Below, piece by piece: positions 56,153 through 64,000 of a stretch of 64,000 nt of DNA. Position numbers and translations under genes: made by a program. The stretch spans positions 9,832,937 to 9,896,936 of the forward strand of contig JALGQZ010000009.1 in NCBI GenBank assembly GCA_023105745.1. The letters are read 5' to 3'. The notes under the pieces were generated by a model. The model did not search any database. It had not been told where the DNA came from and saw nothing but the letters and a program-made list of their open reading frames with translations. Positions within the stretch are counted from its first letter, which is position 1; the number at the start of each line of letters is the position of its first letter. Source of the DNA: Austropuccinia psidii (taxonomy: Eukaryota; Basidiomycota; Pucciniomycetes; Pucciniales; Sphaerophragmiaceae).

Positions 56153-57112
56153 AAGGGCCGAAAAAGTACACTAATATTTTTAACTAGATAAAACACCTCA
56201 GTATTATGATAAAATAGAGTGATATGAGATGAAATCTTTTCAAATTTAGAATAGAGAAATTCTATGAATAGTTGGAACTAAGTGTTGTGTGGAAGTCGGA
56301 TAAGACTCTTTTGAGGAGAATCCTCCCTGCCTCCTCTTGAGCTCCTCTGCTTTTGTCGGAAACCACCCTGCACGGCCTACCAGCATATAATGTGATATTT
56401 CCTTGATCTGAAAGGGGACCCATCATCCATAGGTAATCATATTTGGTAACATTTCCGCCTCCCCATTGTCACATTTTGTGAATTATCCAAACTGCCAATA
56501 TATGCATTGAAATTCCACAACATTGTACATCTGTAAAGGGGTATATTCATGAAGGATTTACCCACAAAAGAGACATCACCTTTTCACGAAAGGCAAGACA
56601 ATCCAAATCACATTCCAACTGATTCAAAGCCCGCCGCACTCAAACCAAATACCAAGACTTTAGCTGCACTCCAACCCCTTATGTAATAGAGTTATATAGT
56701 TATGTCTGTAATAAGGTTTAAACCATGTACAATGGCGTGCCAGCGTAAATGGATTAAATGTTAATCCCCTCAATTCAATGGTAACACTTCACTAATGGAA
56801 CCCCCTCAATGGTCAAACCCGCACTATCACAATGTGTAAATAAACTAGAATATGTATGAGCATTGAGCAGCATGGCATTTTACCCAATTAAACGCCTAAC
56901 CAATTCTGCCATCCAGATGAGACATGTTAAACTTTATCCACTGCAGCTCATGCTCCATTACAAATGGGATAAAATCCTCAGCTGGCTCAAATCATCTCCC
57001 CCTTCATAAATAATCACTGAATTTTATTTCCAATTAATAACACTCCTGAACACTTTCACATCAACCATAGATATTTATACACAAACCAACCATACTCCCA
57101 ATTCCTGCAACA
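56153..57112. promoter_or_regulatory. Divergent intergenic region with hairpin H6
   Basis: 960 bp between the start of the minus-strand gene and the transposase start. H6 at 56727-56748 is GTACAATGGC / GCCAGCGTAA (imperfect at its ends). TATTTATAC at about 57070 is TATA-like, about 40 bp before the transposase ATG. No other gene seen. Confidence 0.5.
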
Positions 57113-60100
57113 ATGACAACCCGGCCATATTCCTCAATGCGTATATGCATGTGTCAACACTGCTCAACTCAAACACACTCTTCCCCTGAGGGTGATAGGC
57201 AAGGAGTTGCCTTCACACCTTTCCAATATAAACAGCACATTAAAAAGCTCAAATCAACCATTGCACCCAAATCTCTTCCAAACATCCCTACTTCTGCATC
57301 AGGATCTGGGTGCCCACAAATTCTATTGGATCAAATCTTCCCAGCTGATTATTCACGTTTGACCCAAAGCACTTTCCCAACTCCAGCGGGTCTCAATTCA
57401 ACTGCACAGAAACCATATAGTGGCAGTCAAACCCTTCCCCCACAAGACCTAGGAATGATAATATCTGCCATTCTATCATTAAGGTATAATTTACCCCGCA
57501 GGGCTTCACGCAAACTCAACCCCGCCCTGAACCTGCTGATCAAGTCCAGTATCTCAAGCTCAGCTGGTCCCCCCGCTCCTGCATTCCATATACCTCAAGA
57601 TCTGAGTACCATATTTGAACATCTCCAATTGGAGCCAGTGATTCAAAACTATATATGTTGTCCTCAATGTTTCTCTCTTAATGGCCTTACTGAATCAGTC
57701 ACAACTGACCAACCCCACTGTCAACGCCATAATGACCCAAATGATCATGATCCCCCTTGCACACAATCATTAGGCAAATTCATCTATTCATCTGAACCCC
57801 ACACCCAAAACACAACCAACATGAAGCAAAAATTTATACCAACAAAACATTTCATTTATCAACCATTCAAAAATTGGCTTGCCATATTTCTCCAGCGGGC
57901 TGGAATTATGGACATTCTGCATCAACATCAACAATCCCAAACTCCCGAAGATTCCCCAAAATGTGACGTCTGGAAGGATTGGTCTGGAGATGCTTCACTG
58001 GCACTAGAAATATCCATGACCCCCCATTCATGTACATTCCTGGTGCATTGGCCTTCTCCATTTTTGTGGACTGGTTTAATGCACATGGAAAGTCAACCCG
58101 GTTGGCCAGCATTGGACCTATCATGCTTATTTGTCTTAATCTCCCCCCAAGTGAAAGATTGAAGCCCGAGAATGTCTATGTTGCAGGAATCATCCCTGGT
58201 CCGAAGGAGCCAACTGCGCTTCAATTGAATTATCTATTAATGCCACTCATCAACGAGCTCAAAGAGCTATGGCAAGGTTACCATTTTGCACCCACCTCAA
58301 CAGGTCCATCAGGATCCTTTATCCGTGTTGCCATCCTCACAGCCATTGCGGATGTGGTTGCCATGCGCAAGCTTACTGGATTTATTTCCCATTCAGGAAA
58401 CCACTTTTGTAATTTTTGCACCATTCACAAAGCTCAAATTGAAGAAATTGGTCCTCAATTTCACTACACGCGCTCATACCAAAGTCATAAATCAACCATT
58501 TCCAAATGGCTTCGGGCAACCCCACAACAAAGACAAGCAATTTTCTCTGAGTATGGAGTGCGATATTCAATTTTGGAAGCCCTTCCATATTGGGATGCAA
58601 CCAGAATGGTTAATCTTGACATAATGCATAATTTAATACTTGGAATATTGAAGGATCATGCAACTTTCAAATTGTGCATTCCAGAGGCGAAATCAAAAAT
58701 TTACTTCAGGTCCTGCAGGAAATCCAATGACACAAACAGTTCAGACTCAGATTCCAAGACCTCCAACAGCTCTCTTGATAAAATCACATTGAGAGAGGCC
58801 CGCTCCCTGAGAAGAGACGCAGCAAAAATAATAAATGAGCCACTCCCCACTACTTCCACCCGAAAAAACTACTTCCCAATGCCCACCCCTAACACAGAAC
58901 ATCCATCTAGTGGTTCTGCGGAGATTCCTTCATTTGATGCCGATTACATCCCCACTTCTGAAATACCCTCTGAATTGGATATCACTGCACTGAGTGATCA
59001 CCAGATCAAGGGTGAGGCTCTTGAGCATCTCCAACAAATCATATCTGAGACCATAATTCCCTCATCATGGACAAGAGTTCCCCGCAAAATGGGTTCCCCC
59101 TCTCATGGTAGCTTAAAAGCCGCTGAATGGGCTCTCTTATATAAGGTCTATATTCCATTTCTAATTCTCAGTCAACAGATGTCATTAGATGCACACCAAT
59201 CTGCCAACACTCAAAGAAAAATGGGTCAGTCAGAAGAACTTGCAAATGAACTAGCCAAGAATACATTCCATTTTATTAGTGCTATCAACATTGCCACAAG
59301 CTGGACCGTTTCAATAGATGATGCGACTGCATTTGCTGAACATTGGAAAAACTTCCGCCTTTCCAATCAACACCTGTTCCCAAAACAGAAAAGTAAACCA
59401 AATCATCATTTTGCTGATCATATTCCCGAACTCTTCCAACGTTGGGGCCCAGCACAAGCCTCAGCCACATGGGGTTATGAGCGCTTGATTGGAGTATTTG
59501 CAAAGATGCCAACAAATAACAAGATATGTACGTCAATTAATAAGATCAATATATTCACATTGATTCAACACCTGAACTGAATAAGACTAACTTTTTGCAA
59601 CTCTGAATAGATGATATAGATGAAACCTTACTTCAACATATCTGTCGATGTTCCAACCTTTCCGTTCTCCTGAAATCCCCATCTGTGCCATGTGAAATAA
59701 AACAGCTTTTCGAATCACAGCCACCTGCCGTGTTCAATCACCATAAATATAACAAGCCATCCCGCCATGACCAACAAAATTATGATTGCCTGGTTGAGTA
59801 CTTACAGACTTTTCATGCAACAAGGGAAATAGTTGATTGGATCAGCTTAGACACTACCGTGCAATCCACAAGTCCTCCCACTTCAAGGATTGTCTCACCT
59901 TGGTATTTTCCAGTTTCAAACATTAATATTGGGAACAATATATTTTCAACTGAATGCAAAAATATCAGCAACAGTGTGATATGTTTTCTGAGGGGCAACT
60001 CACGACAATTTGGTATTATTGATAGCATTTTCAAAGTCTCTGAGCCATCTAGCATACTGAACAATAACTTTCTGATTTTAAAACCTTTGAAGATTGATGT

Positions 60101-60272
60101 GAATTTCCTACCAGATTGGCCGTATCTCAATATTTATAAAGCTGTTGGTTTTGATGATGGACACTTGATTATATCAGAAGAAGAAATAGAAGGTAACTGT
60201 GGATTGTATGATAACAAAGCTCTGTCATGTGGACTGCTTGTAATGATAAAGCCGTTATTTCATGATATTTAG
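57113..60272 (+). CDS. tnp2: Tnp2-type (CACTA) transposase with one frameshift and one intron
   Basis: Catalyses cut-and-paste transposition at the inverted repeats. Starts at ATG 57113. A CxxC pair near the N-terminus and another zinc-like block (CCPQCFSL, CQRHN, CTQSL) precede the core. Core motifs: FSIFVDWFNAHGK, NLPPSERLKPENVYVAGIIPGPKEP, the FCNFCTIHK Cys cluster, DIMHNLILGILKDH and WGYERLIGVFAKM. The frame shifts within about 57975-57995 (CDVWKDW in one frame, RCFTGTRN in the other), so the copy is probably dead unless recoded. An 83-bp intron (59528-59610, GTACGT donor, CTAAC branch, AATAG acceptor) joins KMPTNNKI to YDIDETLLQHICR. The stop is at 60272. It matches the Tnp2/Transposase_21 family rather than KDZ. 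Confidence 0.88.
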
Positions 60273-60947
60273 TCTACAAAAATGCAAATCTCTCAGATTC
60301 ATTAGCAATTTTGCTAGTGAAATAATTGCCTCAAAATTTAGTGACAGAGACATGCCATTGTGACAAGCAAAGCCCATTATTTCACATTGCCACAAAGAAC
60401 TTACTATTTTGACATTGGGTACAGTGTGAATAAGCCAAGTCCAATGATCAAATGACCCACACACTCACCCTTCACAGCATCCAAAATTTCTAACTGCGCC
60501 ATCATCATGTTGGAAGCGGAATCAGCTTTTGCGTACCCACACCCGCATGTGCACCCGCACGCGCCAATGCACACGCCCACGCACCCGCACACGCCAATGC
60601 ACACGCACACCCACCCGCACACGCAAACGCACCCGCCCCCACGCATGCACACGCACACTTCATGGATGACCTGGTGAAGTCAAACCCCCCGCCTACATCA
60701 AGACTGGCTGAAGGACATCTTTGATGTGTGTGTGTGCAAACAGGCGGGTCTGGTGTAATTTTTACCAATCATTGGACGGTTGTGGGATGATCAGGTGGTG
60801 AGGAATCTGAGTTGAAGGCACAGGGGAACCAATATTATTGGATGTCACAGGATTTGGTGTAAGACCAGAGTGTGACGTGTGCTCGACGTTTGCTTGATTT
60901 TCGCTTGATGTGAGCTCGACTTTTATCCTGCTTGACGTTTGCTTGAC
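60273..60947. repeat. Right subterminal region with G+C-rich and TTGACGT repeats
   Basis: Spacer after the transposase. 60529-60660 is an ACGCAC / CACCCGCACACGC array. 60870-60945 holds repeated GCTCGACGTTT, GCTTGAT and GCTTGACGT motifs, related to the ACGTCA and GTCAAG motifs beside the left repeat. These are the expected kind of transposase-binding subterminal repeats. No gene. Confidence 0.7.
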
Positions 60948-60990
60948 GTGAAGTCAATCGCCGACGATTGACACGAGATTCGCCCCGGTG
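60948..60990 (-). repeat. Right terminal inverted repeat
   Basis: Ends ATTCGCCCCGGTG at 60990, the reverse of CACCGGGGCGAAT. It matches the left repeat over 43 bp with three transitions and has the same inner GTCAATCG / CGATTGAC palindrome. Confidence 0.95.
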
Positions 60991-60993
60991 ATA
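60991..60993 (+). repeat. 3-bp target duplication (right)
   Basis: ATA, identical to 40310-40312. Confidence 0.85.
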
Positions 60994-61329
60994 TACCATC
61001 AGAGACAGAAAGATAAGGGTAGTCATCAAGAAAAGAAGACTCCCGTTACTAGATCCAATTCTTCAACGCCTCCTCAAGACTCATCTTCAAAAAGGCCTCA
61101 CCATAAGAAGAACAAGAAGGGAAAGAAATTTCAAGCTTCAAAGGACAAGCCCCATTCTGCTCTTCTTGATAAGGACAATAAATTAATCGGTTCTGAAAAG
61201 GAGAGGAGAATCAAAGAAGGGTTATGTCCTTATTTTGGTGGAAACAACCCAATTGAAAAATGCTTCAAGAGACCTCAGAACAATCCTGGGTCAAGGAGAG
61301 GCTTCCATAGCAAGCAGGGAGAAGCCTGA
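60991..61329 (+). pseudogene. gag: Family D gag, fragment 3 with decayed zinc knuckle
   Basis: Continues fragment 2: YHQRQKDKGSHQEKKT, a Lys/Ser-rich linker, then EKERRIKEGLCPYFGGNNPIEKC and RPQNNPGSRRGF. The knuckle keeps only the first and last Cys of C-x2-C-x4-H-x4-C (the second Cys is Phe, the His is Asn). It stops at 61327-61329. Related sequence may go on briefly (to about 61400), after which the element is lost. Confidence 0.8.
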
Positions 61330-63549
61330 GTGGGAATCATTATGTGTTCAATGGTTCTCACTTATTTGCTTCAAGGGCACAATTGTGCACTCTGAATACT
61401 AGTGTCAAGAAATCTGTGAGCCTGTGAGGTACCTAGAACATACCCATAAGGCCACAAATGATTTTATAAACAGTTAATTTTGTCTTAAACAGACTTTTTA
61501 GTTGAAATTAAAATAAAAAATAACAAAAAATAAGTATAAATTTTTTTTGGATAAACAAAGTTATAAATATTATGTCATTTTTGGATTCTACACCAAAAAT
61601 GACCTAGGGTACATCCATAAGGTGTTATACCCAAAAACACTTATTTCTTGTGTTATTAGAAGATTTAAGAATCTCACAGTACCAATGTAACTTTTTAACA
61701 TTTTTTTAAAATTGTTAAATTTAAGCTTAAATAAGCTTAAATTTAAAGTTGCATAAGGTTAATGCAAACTTACCAAAATTTTAGTTAAAATTGAGGTGTG
61801 GTGTATATTTACTGAATTGGCTAAGGATTTGCCATACAGAATGTAAATCCTGCATGAACTCAATTTAAAAGGGTTTAAAGCCATGGTATGGCTTTAAATA
61901 AATAAAAGGGCAAAATCCACGCAAAAAGTGGGACAAAGTAAAAAGACCAAATAGAGCTGGGGTACCCAACTTTTTGGATCTTCAATGATTCAATTAAGGT
62001 TGTCCACCTGTATTGGAGGATTTTAAACCTTATTTAAACTTTAAGATTAGACTTTGATCCAACCTTAAGGTTTAAACTGGTTTTATCCCAATTTGGACAG
62101 GAATTTCAAGCTGCCAAAGGGTAAATCCCAATATTCAGGCTTGGAATAAAGGTTTTAAGAACTGTCAAAGCTTAATCAAGCTTAAAAACCTTAAATAAGC
62201 TTAAAACTTTAAAGTTACAAGCATCAAAACCTTATCAAAAGCTAAGGTTTGGTGTGTTTTGCTATTTTATGTGGAAAAATAGCAATAACTTCAAAAATTC
62301 ATTAAAAATCCAAATCTTGATGGATTTGCTTGAACATTTCACACAGCTTAGAATTTAATATTATCTATATATAAATCAAATTTTAAGTATCTTTTATAAA
62401 TAAATTTCCTGGGTAATTAGCCTGGAAATTTACTCTTTTAATTCAGCTCAAAGAAAATTATGATTTATTTTAAAATTAATTAAAAATTGACTTTAAGAGA
62501 TTTGTGCTTGAAACTCTATTTTTAAGTTGTTCATGTGATGAACTTTAATATAAATAAGTTTATTTATATTGAAAACTTAAAAATAATCAGTTTAAATGAG
62601 GATTAAAGCTACATGGAGTTAAGAATAACACTGGTAACTTTAAATTGGAATTAGAAACAAGTTGCCTTAAGTTAAGAACTTTGTTTTTAAGTATGGTTTT
62701 TCAGTTTTGACCTGAGCACGCCCTCTATATTTATTATGAATCATGAGAGCTGCTCTGAAGACGTAGAAAGAGTCTTTTCATCACTTTTTTTGTCCATCAT
62801 TCATCATCAATCCAATCATATTAGAAATTTAAACAGGTAAACTTTTATTATTTATAAAATCTTATTATTAAAGTAATTCTTAAGTTATTTTATTCTTTAT
62901 TAATTGTAAATTAAAGAATTGAAATCATAGAATTCAGATTATTGTTGTAATCATCAAGAATATATTTTATATTATAAAATTATCATCTTAAATATCTTTT
63001 AAAATCCACAAATTCCTCTTAAAAACTCTTCAATCTTAAATTTTATTATAAAAAGTTGCTTTATCTTTAAAATTATTGATTTTAGGCGTGTTTTTAACTT
63101 ATAATCATTATTTAATATAATAACTGTTGTTGTTTGACTTGTTGTATTAAATAAATATCATAAGTAAGTTTTTCTGTAAAGTTCTATATTTTTTTTTAGT
63201 ATTAGTTTTTTAATATAGAATTTTTATTCTATAAGAATTATTTTTGCACAGTGTGTGTTATATTTCTTTTATAAATAATATTTATATTATTTATAAGTGG
63301 TTAATATTCATATTTCCACGTGTAATTGTCTCATTAAGAGCTTTACAGTTCTTATTTTTATAACTGTCAGTGACTATAACAATAATAGAATAATTATAAT
63401 TTATTATAATTATTATTATTTTTATTATTATTATATTTTTATAATAATAATTAAATTTAATTTTTTTTTAGATAATTATTTAATAGTTATATTTAAATTT
63501 GTGGTTATAATATTTTGTTATATTATATATTTCTATTGAGGACAGTCAT
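61330..63549. other. AT-rich gene-free region, possible LTR of another family
   Basis: No gene. The 63297-63539 frame is low-complexity Ile/Tyr from AT runs. TGTGAGGTACC at 61423 is an LTR-like start. CCTCTATATTTATTATGA near 62728-62745, followed by CT-rich sequence and TTTAAACAGGTAA, resembles an LTR promoter and untranslated region. AAACCTTAAATAAGCTTAAA-like repeats occur between 61720 and 62230. Boundaries are not provable without a second copy. Confidence 0.35.
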
Positions 63550-64000
63550 TGTCAGCCTGTGACTCAAAACCAGAGCACAAGCATGACAGCCAAAATACCA
63601 TAAACCAATGGTATAGCCAAAATACCACCAAAACATGGAGCTGAGCCAAATTAGCTCAAAAGGTATCAAATGAAAGAGGAAACTCACCTCTTTCTGAAAA
63701 TATAAGTCCCATCACCATAGGACAAGAAATAACAAAGTTATTCCTGCTCAAAGTTATTGCTGAGCATAAACCATAATTTTCACCTCTCATCTAAAATCTA
63801 GAATGAGAGGCTTAACCCCATCAAATGGGTATTCAAAATGAAGCTCTAAACAAGGGCTATCCAATGGTGCTAGCCAAACTGAGCTAGCACCAGTATTACT
63901 TGAGCTATGGTCAAATTCAGACCAAATAAGGGTGAACAAAACATTCACCTCTCATCTAACTTTTACAGTTTTAGTGTGAGATACCTAAAGTGGGGTCTTT
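63550..64000 (+). repeat. Start of another family A LTR (cut by window end)
   Basis: Begins TGTCAGCCTGTGACTC and follows 7959-8409 with few differences to the end of the window. It could be a solo LTR or the 5' LTR of a further + strand copy. Confidence 0.92.

Larger units (their letters stand above)
40313..60990 (+). mobile_element. 20.7-kb CACTA-type DNA transposon carrying Tet-like and SNF2 cargo
   Basis: Bounded by inverted repeats starting CACC and by a 3-bp direct repeat ATA, as expected for the CACTA (CMC/EnSpm) superfamily. It encodes a Tnp2-type transposase at its right end. The interior is much less AT-rich than the surrounding retrotransposons. Cargo in order: unknown spliced gene, Tet/JBP-like dioxygenase, Zn2Cys6 protein (minus), SNF2 helicase relic, unknown spliced gene (minus), transposase. 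Subterminal minisatellites and hairpins lie between the genes. The transposase has a frameshift and the helicase several stops, so this copy is probably not autonomous. Confidence 0.9.

Noticed and set aside
40313..60990. KDZ transposon, as expected from Tet/JBP associations in fungi
   Set aside because: The transposase motifs (GPKEP, DIMHNLILGILKDH), CAC-type ends and 3-bp duplication fit Tnp2/CACTA; no KDZ transposase is visible.
63297..63539. 80-residue Ile/Tyr-rich frame
   Set aside because: Low-complexity AT sequence; no coding signature.

Overview
The window looks like a repeat-saturated stretch of a rust-fungus genome (Pucciniales). The basis is nested Ty3/Gypsy retrotransposons of rust type, short 58-84 bp fungal introns, a Tet-like dioxygenase, a Tnp2 (CACTA) transposase and a Gal4-type zinc-cluster protein. 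The gag-pol and zinc-cluster proteins closely resemble, from memory, families of the myrtle rust Austropuccinia psidii; that species call is inference. I see no ordinary host housekeeping gene, tRNA, rRNA or CRISPR array.

Layout. (1) 1-9397, family A chromovirus copy A1 on +, with about 1.44 kb LTRs (the 5' LTR is cut by the window edge). (2) 9398-25388, a very long family B Gypsy element on +, with gag and 5' LTR missing. It holds a gag-protease ORF, a partly duplicated accessory domain, about 7 kb of AT-rich non-coding DNA carrying an array of about 18 compensatorily varying pseudoknot motifs, then RT-RNase H, integrase and a 1.94 kb 3' LTR. (3) 25431-30479, a truncated family A copy A2 on -. 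(4) A third Gypsy gag (family D) is split into three pieces (30478-30576, 39805-40312, 60991-61329) by two later insertions. One is a complete family A copy A3 on - (30577-39804, 4-bp target duplication GAAG). The other is a 20,678-bp CACTA-type DNA transposon (40313-60990, 43-bp terminal inverted repeats, 3-bp target duplication ATA). (5) 61330-63549 is AT-rich and gene-free. (6) 63550-64000 is the start of another family A LTR.

The CACTA-type element is the most gene-rich part. In order it holds an unknown four-exon gene, a Tet/JBP-like 2OG-Fe(II) dioxygenase, a Zn2Cys6 protein (minus strand), a decayed SNF2-type helicase, an unknown three-exon gene (minus strand) and a Tnp2 transposase with one frameshift. 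Minisatellite arrays and GC-rich palindromic hairpins sit between the genes. A DNA-base-modifying dioxygenase, a chromatin remodeller and a transposase on one mobile unit suggest an element that could act on the chromatin or methylation state of its own DNA; that role is inference.

The second notable system is the pseudoknot array in family B. Both stems vary with compensating base changes around an almost invariant AAAC linker, and the array ends about 100 nt before the pol reading frame, as expected for RNA elements under structural selection.
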